The notes below the pieces were generated by a model. It was not told where the DNA came from. It made no database searches and saw nothing but the letters and a program-made list of their open reading frames with translations. From Thermobifida fusca NBRC 14071 = JCM 3263 (lineage in GTDB: Bacteria > Actinomycetota > Actinomycetes > Streptosporangiales > Streptosporangiaceae): a DNA stretch of 64,000 nt. The DNA lies in the NCBI RefSeq assembly GCF_001592045.1, contig NZ_BCWB01000039.1, positions 1 through 64,000 of the forward strand. Direction: 5' to 3'. A program made the position numbers and the translations under genes. Below are positions 26,026 to 34,063 of this stretch, piece by piece; positions within the stretch are counted from its first letter, which is position 1, and each line of letters begins with the position of its first letter.

Positions 26026-26976
26026 ATGCGAGAGCATTCAGCGGCACCCGCCCACTCTGCCCCAGCGCGCAGGGCTTTCCTCCTCACCTTGGCCTTCCTA
26101 GCCGCCGTCACCGTGCTCGCGCTGCTCACCCCGCGGCATGCCAGCGGACCGCCCGCGCAGCCGCCCGTCCCGGCACCGGCCCCCACCCCACGGCCGAGCC
26201 CGCCCCCCACCGAAACCCCGCAGCCACCGCCGCTGAGCCCCGCCGAATACGACCGCCTCACCCGCGTCATCGACGACTACCTCGCCGGAGAGGACTGCCG
26301 GCTCTCCCTCGCCCTCCACGACCTGGCGAGCGGCGCCACCTACTCCTACCGGGCCGGGGAAACCTACACCACAGCGAGCCTGGTCAAGCTCAACATCCTC
26401 GTGCTGCTCCTGCTCCGCGCCGAAGATGAAGGCCGGGAACTGTCCGCTGAAGAGGAGCGGCTGGCTGCCGAGATGATCCGCTACAGCGACAACGACGCCA
26501 CCAACGACCTCTATGCGCGGATCGGCTTCGACGCAGGGTTCGCCCGCGGCAACGAGCGGCTCGGCCTGCACGCCACCAGGCCCAGCGGGCGCGGTGTCTG
26601 GGGCGCTACCGAGACCACCGCCGCCGACCAGTTGCGGCTGCTCCGCATCGTCTTCACCGGGGACAGCCCGCTCTCCGAACGCAGCCGCGACTACGCCAGT
26701 CAACTGCTCGGCACCGTGGCACCGGAGCAAGCCTGGGGGATCTCCGCGGCGGCAAGCGAAGGCGACACCGTGGAACTGAAGAACGGCTGGGTGCCCCGGA
26801 GCAGCGACGGAGACCGGTGGGTGCTCACCAGCGCGGGCCGAGTCGCGGGGGCAGAACACGAATACCTGATCGTCGTGCTCTCCGACCGCCACCGCGACTA
26901 CGCCGGCGGCATCGCCCGCATCGAACACGTCGTTGCCGAGGTGGCCGCCGCGCTCAGCGACGCAACGAGACAGTGA
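26026..26976 (+). CDS. Membrane-anchored serine hydrolase of the class A beta-lactamase fold
   Basis: This 316-residue protein has an N-terminal transmembrane anchor (about 17-37), a Pro-rich linker (~42-75) and a penicillin-recognising domain. SxxK appears as SLVK in TTASLVKLN, the SxN loop as YSDNDATN. The third motif is KNG (ELKNGW) rather than KTG, and no Glu166-type loop is evident. Such proteins in actinomycetes are generally called beta-lactamase-related serine hydrolases; real antibiotic hydrolysis is doubtful, while a cell-wall or peptidase role is possible. GAAGGCGG precedes the ATG. Confidence 0.78.
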   Translation: MREHSAAPAHSAPARRAFLLTLAFLAAVTVLALLTPRHASGPPAQPPVPAPAPTPRPSPPPTETPQPPPLSPAEYDRLTRVIDDYLAGEDCRLSLALHDLASGATYSYRAGETYTTASLVKLNILVLLLLRAEDEGRELSAEEERLAAEMIRYSDNDATNDLYARIGFDAGFARGNERLGLHATRPSGRGVWGATETTAADQLRLLRIVFTGDSPLSERSRDYASQLLGTVAPEQAWGISAAASEGDTVELKNGWVPRSSDGDRWVLTSAGRVAGAEHEYLIVVLSDRHRDYAGGIARIEHVVAEVAAALSDATRQ

Positions 26977-27028
26977 CCCGGCCGAGGAAAAGTGCCGGGA
27001 CCGCCCCCCTCAGGCCCCGGCACCCCCG

Positions 27029-28162
27029 TCACGGGGCGGGAGGAAGACCCACGAGATCCGCGATCCGCGCCCGGTGCCGGTCCGCCGTCCCCAGGCTGAG
27101 CGACGCGCTCTTGGCGCGCTTCAGGTACAGGTGGACCGGATGCTCCCAGGTGAAGCCGATCCCCCCGTGCAACTGCACTGCTTCCTCCGTGACCTTCACC
27201 GCGACCTCGGACACAAAGGCTTGAGCGAGCGCCGCAGCAAGCGGGAGGTCCTCCGAGTCAGCGGCGAGCGCACTCGCCGCATGCCGCACCACGGCTCTGG
27301 CTTGGGCGAGCAGTACCCACAGGTCGGCAACCCGATGCTTGAGCGCTTGGAAAGAACCGATCGGGCGGGCGAACTGCACGCGCTCCTTCAGGTAGGCCAC
27401 GGTCGTGTCGAACGCCCACTCAGCAGTGCCGAGCTGCTCTGCGGCCAACAGGACCGCGCCGGTGAGCAGTGCGGCCTCCACTGCGTCGACCGCCTGCTGG
27501 CCGACGGCCACCCTGGTCGCTTCGGCACCGGTGAGGGTCACTTCGGCGAGCGGCCGGGTCTGGTCCAGGCTCACCACAGGACTCAGGGTCGCCTGGTCGG
27601 CGGGGAGCAGGTACAGGCCGGGTCCCTCCGCGCCGAGAGCGGGCACGACCAGCACGTCCGCGCTGAGCGCGTCCACCACGCCGGGAACCGTGCCCGTCAA
27701 CTGGGAGCCGTCCGCGCGGACCTGGGAGGGGAAGCCAGACCCGGGGGCCGTGGGTAGCGGCACTACCAGTGTGGCGCAGCGCTGCCCGGCTGCCAGGTCC
27801 GTGAGCAGGGCGCGCACCTGCTCCTCTGCAGTGCCCAGCGCCACCAGGGCACCGGTGGCCAGCACGGCGCTGCCGAGGAACGGGACCGGGGCTACGGCCC
27901 GGCCCAGCTCTTCAGCGACGGACGACGCCTCCCGTGCCGTAGCGCCGGCGCCCCCGAGCGTTTCGGGAACGAAGAGGCCGAGGACGTCCAGCTCCGCCAG
28001 TTCCTGCCACAGGGCACGGTCGGTGACCTCTGCCGGAGCATGGTGCGAGACACGGTCGAGGACGGACTGCCATGGGCACCGGTGGGCCAGCAGCTCCCGG
28101 ACGCTGGCGCGCAGCTCCTGCTCGATCTCGCTGTACAGCAGATTCAGCTCGGATTCGCTCAA
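27029..28162 (-). CDS. Acyl-CoA dehydrogenase, smaller subunit-type
   Basis: This 377-residue acyl-CoA dehydrogenase-fold protein has an N-terminal helical domain, a middle beta domain that is short and divergent, and a C-terminal four-helix domain with QLHGGIGFTWEHPVHLYLKR, the usual signature of the family end. It starts with TTG at 28162 and overlaps the stop of the upstream dehydrogenase by four bases (TTGA). Adjacent pairs of this kind in actinobacteria often form alpha2beta2 heterotetramers for odd acyl-CoAs such as steroid side chains; the substrate here is unknown. Confidence 0.85.
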   Translation of the reverse strand: MSESELNLLYSEIEQELRASVRELLAHRCPWQSVLDRVSHHAPAEVTDRALWQELAELDVLGLFVPETLGGAGATAREASSVAEELGRAVAPVPFLGSAVLATGALVALGTAEEQVRALLTDLAAGQRCATLVVPLPTAPGSGFPSQVRADGSQLTGTVPGVVDALSADVLVVPALGAEGPGLYLLPADQATLSPVVSLDQTRPLAEVTLTGAEATRVAVGQQAVDAVEAALLTGAVLLAAEQLGTAEWAFDTTVAYLKERVQFARPIGSFQALKHRVADLWVLLAQARAVVRHAASALAADSEDLPLAAALAQAFVSEVAVKVTEEAVQLHGGIGFTWEHPVHLYLKRAKSASLSLGTADRHRARIADLVGLPPAP

Positions 28163-29361
28163 CGGGGCAGGTCCTTCCAGGCGAGGTCTTTGTCGGCCCG
28201 GGGTTCCGGGGGCAGTCCCAGGACGCGTTCGGCGATGATGGTGCGCAAGATCTCTGAGGTTCCGCCCTCGATCGAGTTGCCTTTGGCGCGCAGGTAGCGG
28301 AAGCCGGGGCCCCGACCCAGCAGGTCCGGTTTCTCCGGGCGGCGGAAGGTCCAGTCGTCGTAGGTGAGTCCTTCCACCCCGCGGAGCTCCAGTTCCAGAC
28401 CGCTGATGCGCTGGTTGAGTTCAGCGAAGGAGAGTTTGGTCGCCGATCCTTCAGGGCCGGGCTGGCCCGCGGCGAGCTGCTGGCGCAGCCGCTCCTTGGT
28501 CAACCGGGCGGCTTCCGCGGCGACCCACAGCCGCAGAAGCTCCTCGTGGAGTCCACGGGTGCGCAGGTCGGGACGGCTCCGCCACAGGTCGCTGACTATG
28601 CCGATGAGCCCGCCTTCCCGGGGTTCGGGGCGGCCGCCGATGGAGACCCGCTCGTTCATCAGCGTGGTCTGCGCGACCTTCCACCCTTCCCCGACCCCGC
28701 CGAGCCGGAGGCTGTCGGGGATCCGCACCTCGTCCAGGTATACCTCGTTGAATTCGGCTTCCCCGGTCATCTGGCGCAGCGGGCGCACCGTGACCCCCGG
28801 GGCGGTCATATCGCAGAGGAAGTAGGTCAGGCCGCGGTGCTTCGGCACGTCCGGGTCGGTGCGGGCCAGCAGGATGGCCCACTGGGCCCGGTGCGCCAGC
28901 GAGGTCCACACTTTGTGGCCGTCGATCACCCAGTCTGTTCCGTCGCGGACCGCGCGGGTGCCGACGGCGGCCAGGTCTGATCCGGCTCCGGGCTCGCTGA
29001 ACAACTGACACCAGACTTCTTCCCCGGTGTAGATCGGTTTGAGGAAGCGGTCACGCTGCTCCGGGGTGCCGAAGGCAGCGATGGTGGGGGCCGCCATGCC
29101 CAGGCCGATCACGAGGCCTTCCCGGTCGACGGGGACGAAACCGAAGCGTTCGAACTCCGCGTCGACGACGTTCTGCAACGCGCGGGGAGCGCCGAGCCCG
29201 CCCGCGCCTTTGGGGAAGTGCACCCAGGCAAGGCCCGCGTCGTACCGGGCGGCGAGGAACTCGGTCTGGTCGGTGGTGGCGGGGTCGTGTTCCGCGACGA
29301 ATGCGGCGACGCGGGCGCGTAGTTCCGCGGCATCCGGTGGAGCCTCAGAGGACGGGGTCAC
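28159..29361 (-). CDS. Acyl-CoA dehydrogenase, larger subunit-type
   Basis: The protein has 400 residues from the GTG at 29361, which has AGGAAGG upstream. FAD-site motifs are clear: CQLFSEPGAGSDLA in the middle domain, DWVIDGHKVWTS, and the C-terminal GNSIEGGTSEILRTIIAERVLG. It is a complete acyl-CoA dehydrogenase with the FadE17/FadE26-like style of heteromeric enzymes. It lies 150 bases downstream of the SDR gene and overlaps the second dehydrogenase, so all three are probably transcribed together from the operator-bearing promoter at about 30350. Confidence 0.88.
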   Translation of the reverse strand: MTPSSEAPPDAAELRARVAAFVAEHDPATTDQTEFLAARYDAGLAWVHFPKGAGGLGAPRALQNVVDAEFERFGFVPVDREGLVIGLGMAAPTIAAFGTPEQRDRFLKPIYTGEEVWCQLFSEPGAGSDLAAVGTRAVRDGTDWVIDGHKVWTSLAHRAQWAILLARTDPDVPKHRGLTYFLCDMTAPGVTVRPLRQMTGEAEFNEVYLDEVRIPDSLRLGGVGEGWKVAQTTLMNERVSIGGRPEPREGGLIGIVSDLWRSRPDLRTRGLHEELLRLWVAAEAARLTKERLRQQLAAGQPGPEGSATKLSFAELNQRISGLELELRGVEGLTYDDWTFRRPEKPDLLGRGPGFRYLRAKGNSIEGGTSEILRTIIAERVLGLPPEPRADKDLAWKDLPR

Positions 29362-29510
29362 GTCACAACCTTCCTGGAGGAGCGGGAGGGGCATTCCGCG
29401 CGGGAGGACCAGGGCCGTCCCGGTCCCCCGCGCGGCTCAAAACGGGAGGGGCAGCGGTACTGGCCGCGCGGGGGCGAAGCGGTCCGCGCTGCCGTCCTCC
29501 GCGGGCGGAA

Positions 29511-30269
29511 CTAGTCCAGCGGGCCGCCGGCGACGTAGATCACCTGTCCGGAGATGTAGCCGGCTTCTTCACTGGCGAGGAAAGCCACGGTGGCGGCGAT
29601 GTCCTCAGGCACACCGACCCGGCGCACCGGGATCTGGGCGGCGCGGGCCGCCTTGAATTCTTCGAAGTCCACGCCGATCCGCTGGGCGGTGGCCCGTGTC
29701 ATGTCGGTGACGATGAATCCGGGAGCGACCGCGTTGGCGGTGACGCCGAATTTCCCGAGTTCGATCGCCAGCGTCTTGGTGAAGCCCTGCAGGCCGGCTT
29801 TGGCTGCGGAGTAGTTGGCCTGTCCGCGGTTGCCTAGCGCCGAGCTGCTGGACAGGTTGATGATGCGGCCCCAGCCTTGCTCGGTCATATAGGCCTGGGC
29901 TGCCCGCGACATGAGGAACGCACCGCGCAGGTGGACCCGCATCACGGTGTCCCAGTCATCGTCGGTCATCTTGAACAGCAGGTTGTCGCGGATCACCCCG
30001 GCGTTGTTCACCAGGATGGTCGGCGGGCCGAGCCGTTCTGCGGTCTCCTTGACCGCGGCTTCAACCTGCTGGGTGTCGCTGACGTCCGCACCGAGGGCGA
30101 TCGCTTTGCCTCCGGCTTCGGTGATCGCGTCCACCGTGGCCTGCGCGCTCTCCTTGGTGAGGTCGAGTACTGCGACCGCGTGCCCTTCGGCGGCCAGGCG
30201 CTGCGCGGTGGCGGCGCCGATTCCACGGGCCGCACCCGTGACGATTGCGACACGAGGGGTCTGGGGCAT
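29511..30269 (-). CDS. Short-chain dehydrogenase/reductase, FabG-like 3-oxoacyl (hydroxyacyl-CoA) reductase
   Basis: The 252-residue classical SDR has TGAARGIG (11-18) for NADP(H), LVNNAGV, a catalytic Ser in the SSSS stretch, YSAAK as the Tyr/Lys pair, and a PG loop after APGFIVTDMT. It is closest in style to FabG. Because two acyl-CoA dehydrogenases follow, it more likely serves as a beta-hydroxyacyl-CoA dehydrogenase in a degradation pathway than in fatty-acid synthesis. GGAGGAG precedes the ATG. Confidence 0.88.
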   Translation of the reverse strand: MPQTPRVAIVTGAARGIGAATAQRLAAEGHAVAVLDLTKESAQATVDAITEAGGKAIALGADVSDTQQVEAAVKETAERLGPPTILVNNAGVIRDNLLFKMTDDDWDTVMRVHLRGAFLMSRAAQAYMTEQGWGRIINLSSSSALGNRGQANYSAAKAGLQGFTKTLAIELGKFGVTANAVAPGFIVTDMTRATAQRIGVDFEEFKAARAAQIPVRRVGVPEDIAATVAFLASEEAGYISGQVIYVAGGPLD

Positions 30270-30342
30270 GGTGTCTCCTCCAATGACAGTCGGTGAACCG
30301 GTCCGGACCCGGCCGTCCAGTGCACGGTTGAGGCGATCCTAA

Positions 30343-30359
30343 CCAGTCGTACCGACTGG
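30343..30359. promoter_or_regulatory. 17-bp palindrome, candidate TetR-type operator of the acyl-CoA operon
   Basis: CCAGTCG (30343-30349), TAC, CGACTGG (30353-30359) is a perfect inverted repeat about 75 bases upstream of the SDR start. Size and symmetry match operators of TetR-family repressors of fatty-acid or acyl-CoA degradation. No such regulator gene adjoins. Confidence 0.6.
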
Positions 30360-30607
30360 ATGGTATGTCAGGGGTGGTTTCCTGTGCGCCTGCTGTGGGA
30401 ACGCCCGCAAGGCGGGATGGGATACAGCATTCAGCGGAGCAGGCACCGCCGGCGCGGTGTGGGCCACGGGGTGGAGTCTTCCCAGTTCGTATTAGGTGGT
30501 GCCAGGAAAGTTCACTGCTGTCCTGGAAAGTGCGGCAGAATCGCAGCCTTTTTTGTTCGCTCTTCAACAGATAACCGGAGCGAATGTTCTAGGATGCCTT
30601 CCGAGAG

Positions 30608-30642
30608 GCACGTGCACGTGCATACGATCCTTGCATTTGCAT
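30608..30642 (+). promoter_or_regulatory. TGCACGTGCA-type box upstream of the RsbW-like gene
   Basis: GCACGTGCACGTGCAT (30608-30623) is followed by TTGCATTTGCAT (30631-30642), ending 46 bases before the GTG. The core GTGCACGTGCAT recurs upstream of the nearby DUF397 gene, in the same orientation relative to transcription. Confidence 0.5.
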
Positions 30643-30688
30643 AGTCCTCTTACCTGCGAGCGCTCGAGACGACGGCAAGGGGATCGCG

Positions 30689-31234
30689 GTGACCGGACAT
30701 TCTTCCCAGAGGTTTGTCAAGAGGACGCCCGGACAGGAAGCGGCGCCAACACCAACTCTTGTCGCGGCAGAGCGCGCTTGGTGGCTTACCCCGCTGCGCA
30801 ATGGGCTGTCACGGTGGAACTCCTACCCGGGGACAGCCAGCTACGACAGCCTGCTGTGGAGCTTGGCCCCGGATTACGGTGCCGTGAAGCTCGCCCGCGA
30901 ACTCGCTATGGCAGCCCTGCGTGAGTGGGGAATGGTCCGGTACGCCAGCGACGTCGAGCTCGTGGTCTCCGAACTCGTCACCAATGCGCTGCGACACGCC
31001 GTCCCCCGGATCGGGAAAGAGCAGGAGAACATCATCCAGCTCAGCGTGATGCGCCGCGGAGCAGAATTCATCTGCGCGGTCCGCGATAGCAGCGACTTAA
31101 TACCGCAGCGCAGAGAACCGGACTTTATGGCAGAAACTGGGCGAGGGCTCCAGCTCATCTCCTGTTTCAGCCGCCGCTGGGGCGTGGTCCCGACCGTGGC
31201 GGGCGGCAAGTTCGTCTGGGCGCTTTTCGGGTGA
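30689..31234 (+). CDS. ATP-binding regulatory protein, RsbW/SpoIIAB-like HATPase
   Basis: The 181-residue single-domain ATPase has N-box ELVVSELVTNALRHA (about 92-106), a degenerate G1 region around VRDSSDLIP (the usual DxGxG is not obvious) and TGRGLQLI as G2. Members of this group in actinomycetes are anti-sigma-like regulators linked to development. The GTG at 30689 follows AAGGGG. It lies next to an XRE-DUF5753 regulator and a DUF397 gene, the typical three-part set of streptomycete whiJ/abaA-like loci. Confidence 0.82.
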   Translation: MTGHSSQRFVKRTPGQEAAPTPTLVAAERAWWLTPLRNGLSRWNSYPGTASYDSLLWSLAPDYGAVKLARELAMAALREWGMVRYASDVELVVSELVTNALRHAVPRIGKEQENIIQLSVMRRGAEFICAVRDSSDLIPQRREPDFMAETGRGLQLISCFSRRWGVVPTVAGGKFVWALFG

Positions 31235-31422
31235 CCCAGGGGAGTGAGCCGGAGAAACCGCAGCCTTCCGGTCCGTGGGGCTTTTTCAGGTGATTGCGGC
31301 ATAGAACCACGGAAAACCCGGACTCTTAGGCGATATCGTGTAACCATTAGAACAACGTGGTACGGGAGAGAGTCCCGCGGGAATGGGTTTTTGACGAGCC
31401 ACTGGGTGGGGAGGAAGCAGCG

Positions 31423-32301
31423 GTGAATGTGGCTCAGCCAGAGCCGGGGAGCGGCCCGACAGTACGGCGCATGCTGCTCGGTTCCCAGCTCCGCCGGCTG
31501 CGGGAAGCCAAAGGGATCTCCCGAGCTGACGCCGCGTACAAAATCCGCGGTTCCGAATCCAAGATCAGCCGCATCGAGCTGGGCCGCGTCGGTTTCAAAA
31601 CCCGTGACGTCGAGGACCTGCTGACGTTCTACGGAGTGGAGGACGAGGCGGTTCGCGACTCATTCCTCAAGCTGGCGCGCGAAGCCAACGAGCCTGGCTG
31701 GTGGCAGCAGTACGGCGACTCCCTGCCGAGCTGGTTCCAGTCCTACGTGGGCATGGAGGAAGCCGCCACCCAACTGCGGGTCTATGAGACCCAGTTCGTC
31801 CCAGGGCTTTTGCAGACCGAGGACTACGCCCGCGCGGTGGTGACCCGCGGCGGTAGGAAGAAGCTGGACGATGCGGCCCGGCACCGGATCGCCACACGCA
31901 TGCGCCGGCAGGAGCGCATCCGGAAGAACCACAATGTCAAGCTGTGGGTGATCATCGATGAGCCCGCGGTGCGGCGACCAGTGGGCACGCCTGAGGTGAT
32001 GCGCGCCCAGTTGGAGCACCTGTACGACCTCAGCATGGCCCCCAACATCACGCTGCAGATCGTCCCCTTCCACCAGGGCGTGTTCGCGGCGGAGACCGGG
32101 TCGTTCACGATCCTGCGCTACCCGGAGTACGACCTGCCCGACGTGGTCTACGTGGAGCAGTTGACGAGCTGTCTCTTCCAGGAGAAGCGCGCTGACGTCG
32201 AGCAGTACACCATGACTCTGGAGTGGCTGGCGGTGGTTGCGGAGCGCCCGGACCAGACACGCAAGATGCTCCAGAAGATGATCAAGGAGCTCGAGGAGTA
32301 A
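31423..32301 (+). CDS. XRE-family regulator with C-terminal DUF5753
   Basis: The protein has 292 residues. An N-terminal helix-turn-helix of about 60 residues (QLRRLREAKGISRADAAYKI...SESKISRIE) is followed by DUF5753, recognisable from YETQFVPGLLQTEDYARA near 120 and the FTILRYPEYDLPDVVYVEQ stretch. These proteins work with DUF397 partners and RsbW-like ATPases in actinomycete differentiation. GGGGAGG precedes the GTG at 31423. No autoregulatory palindrome is obvious directly before it. Confidence 0.9.
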   Translation: MNVAQPEPGSGPTVRRMLLGSQLRRLREAKGISRADAAYKIRGSESKISRIELGRVGFKTRDVEDLLTFYGVEDEAVRDSFLKLAREANEPGWWQQYGDSLPSWFQSYVGMEEAATQLRVYETQFVPGLLQTEDYARAVVTRGGRKKLDDAARHRIATRMRRQERIRKNHNVKLWVIIDEPAVRRPVGTPEVMRAQLEHLYDLSMAPNITLQIVPFHQGVFAAETGSFTILRYPEYDLPDVVYVEQLTSCLFQEKRADVEQYTMTLEWLAVVAERPDQTRKMLQKMIKELEE

Positions 32302-32468
32302 AGCGGTCCGTACGCCCGGGGCCGCGGGAGGCATGACCGCGTCCCGCGGGCCAGCAAGCTGAGCTGTCCTCGGGCGGGGACCGCAGCGCCGTGTGCAGCC
32401 CGCCCGCGCGGACCGATTGCGCCGCGGGTGCGCCGGCAGGCTGTGCTGCAGGTCAAGCGCAGAACAGC

Positions 32469-32496
32469 AAAAGCCCCGGCGCTTTCACGCCGGGGC
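32469..32496 (-). terminator. Rho-independent terminator of the DUF397 gene
   Basis: Read leftward, GCCCCGGCG (arm 32488-32496) pairs with 32473-32481 around a 6-base loop and is followed by TTTT, 13 bases beyond the stop codon. It faces the end of the convergent XRE gene. Confidence 0.8.
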
Positions 32497-32509
32497 CGAT
32501 GCCCGTCGT

Positions 32510-32743
32510 CTAGCCGAGCAGGTTGTCGAAGTCACCGTCCTTGATGCCCAGGATCAGGGCGTTGATCTCGGCTTGGGTGTAAATCAGGGCGGGGCCGTCG
32601 GGGAAGCGGGAGTTGCGCACGGCAATAGAGCCGTCGGCCAGCCTGGCCATCTCCACACAGTTGCCGATCGAGTTGCTGCGGCGGCTCTTCTGCCAGGTGA
32701 CATCGCCCAGTTCAGCGGCGGAAATGCCATTGTAAGCGTTCAC
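32510..32743 (-). CDS. DUF397 domain protein
   Basis: This 77-residue protein has the DUF397 core: WQKSRRSNSIGNCVEMARL, then VRNSRFPDGPALIYT and a final IKDGDFDNL. Family members are small partners of XRE-DUF5753 regulators. Here the gene is convergent to its probable partner rather than downstream of it. The GTG at 32743 follows GGGAG. A strong terminator follows, and a TGCACGTGCA box lies upstream. Confidence 0.9.
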   Translation of the reverse strand: MNAYNGISAAELGDVTWQKSRRSNSIGNCVEMARLADGSIAVRNSRFPDGPALIYTQAEINALILGIKDGDFDNLLG

Positions 32744-33041
32744 TGCACGCTCCCTCTGTCAGCGTTCGTGCGGGAATACACCCGTTCGTATGCACCGCCA
32801 AATGCACGTGCACGCGCATTGGATTTCGTTCAGGATAGCGCATGAGTATGAGAGTTCTCCGAGAAATCGCTGAGATGATGGCGCCTCCCGCCGGGAGGAA
32901 AGAGCGGATGCGTGCCCGAAATTTTCGGATTTTAGGCGTGTAAAGCTGACAAAAGGGATGAAAGATTGGGTGGCTGTGGCGCGATCGTTATCTTTCCGGA
33001 AAAGGGGCGGGAGGGCGCGGAAGGCAGCAGCGGAACAAGGG
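32744..33041. other. Intergenic region between DUF397 and the zinc-binding lipoprotein
   Basis: This 298-base region contains the box at 32802-32819, a 15-bp palindrome CCTCCCG-C-CGGGAGG (32884-32898) that may end transcription, and A/T-richer sequence near 32925-32965. No gene is seen. Confidence 0.4.
32802..32819 (-). promoter_or_regulatory. TGCACGTGCA-type box upstream of DUF397
   Basis: ATGCACGTGCACGCGCAT lies about 60-75 bases upstream of the DUF397 start. In the direction of that gene it reads GTGCACGTGCAT, the same core as at 30608-30623. A shared regulator, perhaps the XRE protein encoded between, is an inference. Confidence 0.5.
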
Positions 33042-34001
33042 TCAGGAGCAGCCCAAGGCGGAGACCAGAGCGTCGAGGTTGGCCCGCATCACCGAGAGGT
33101 AATCGGTACCTGGGGAGTCGTCGGTGAGGCTTTCGAGGGGGTCCAGGAGCGCGATCTCAGCCCCGGTCTCTGACGCAATCGTCTCAGCGATCGCGGGGTC
33201 GGCGAGCGGAGAAGTGAACACCGTGGTGACGCCGTGCTCGTCGATTTCGCGCACGACCGCAGCGATCCGGGCGGGGGAGGGGTCCTCGTGGTGGGAGTCG
33301 ATCCCCGTAACGCTGATCTGCTCCAAGTCGTGCATCTCAGCCAGGTAGCCGAAGGCGGCGTGGGTGACCACGATCTCGCGCCGGGCGCAGGTGTCCAGGC
33401 TTTCGGTGTAGGCGGCGCTCAGGTCGCTCAACTCTCCGGCGACCGTCTCATGGTTTTCCTGGTAGGCCGCTGCATGGTCGGGGTCGATGTCGCTCAGCCG
33501 GTCGGCGAGCGCTGCGGAGACCTCGGCTAACCGCTCCGGGTCCAGCCACAGGTGCGGGTCCTTTCCACCGTGGCTGTGGGAGTCGGCTCCGCTGTGCTGC
33601 TCCTCGGCATGGCCGTCGTGCTCGTGGTCTGCGCTGGATACCGGAAGCAGGTCCACCACGTCCGCTGGGTCCAGGAAGCGGTCTGCGGCGTGCTGGTCCA
33701 CTGCGTCGTCGACTGCAGGCTGCAACCCCCGGATGTGGAGGACGAGGTCGGCGTCGGCGACCGTACCGATCTGGCGCGGGCTCAGCTCTACTTCGTGCGG
33801 GTCGGCTCCGGCCTCGGTGAGGTTGGTGACCGTGACAGCGTCGCCGCCGACCTGGGAGGCCAGCCACTCTAGGGGGTAGACGCTGGTGACGATGTGGACC
33901 CCGGAGCCGCTCGCGCTGCCGCTTCCGCACGCGGTGAGGCTGGCGAGCAGTGTCCCCGCGACCCCTGCCGTGAGCACTTTTGTCGGTATCCCAGAATGCA
34001 T
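33042..34001 (-). CDS. Zinc ABC transporter substrate-binding lipoprotein (ZnuA/AdcA-like)
   Basis: The 319-residue protein begins with a lipoprotein signal; the lipobox is LTAC (Cys25). The cluster A-I metal-binding pattern is present: ADPHEVELSP early in the sequence, a His/Asp-rich loop (~125-148: DHEHDGHAEEQHSG..SHSHGG), then KDPHLWLDPE, THAAFGYLA and a late Asp. The His-rich loop points to zinc. A Zur-like box sits just upstream. No ABC permease or ATPase gene follows, so it must use a transporter encoded elsewhere. No clear ribosome site precedes the ATG. Confidence 0.9.
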   Translation of the reverse strand: MHSGIPTKVLTAGVAGTLLASLTACGSGSASGSGVHIVTSVYPLEWLASQVGGDAVTVTNLTEAGADPHEVELSPRQIGTVADADLVLHIRGLQPAVDDAVDQHAADRFLDPADVVDLLPVSSADHEHDGHAEEQHSGADSHSHGGKDPHLWLDPERLAEVSAALADRLSDIDPDHAAAYQENHETVAGELSDLSAAYTESLDTCARREIVVTHAAFGYLAEMHDLEQISVTGIDSHHEDPSPARIAAVVREIDEHGVTTVFTSPLADPAIAETIASETGAEIALLDPLESLTDDSPGTDYLSVMRANLDALVSALGCS

Positions 34002-34020
34002 GAAAACATTGTCGTGAAAG

Positions 34021-34035
34021 TGAAAATCATTGTCA
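34021..34035 (-). promoter_or_regulatory. Zur-like box upstream of the zinc-binding lipoprotein
   Basis: TGAAAATCATTGTCA (34021-34035) departs by one base from a perfect TGAAAATCATTTTCA palindrome, the form known for actinobacterial Zur sites. It lies 19-34 bases upstream of the start codon, where repressor binding would block the promoter. Confidence 0.75.
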
Positions 34036-34063
34036 ATCTCGGGGTTTGTCTGCTTTGCCGGGA

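Larger units (their letters stand above)
30270..30688. promoter_or_regulatory. Intergenic region between the SDR operon and the RsbW-like gene
   Basis: This 419-base divergent region contains the operator-like palindrome at 30343-30359 on the SDR side. On the other side it has the TGCACGTGCAT / TTGCATTTGCAT boxes at 30608-30642. No coding frame in between is convincing. Confidence 0.5.

Noticed and set aside
26026-26976. True class A beta-lactamase
   Set aside because: The third motif is KNG rather than KTG and the deacylating Glu loop was not found; the broader label serine hydrolase is safer.
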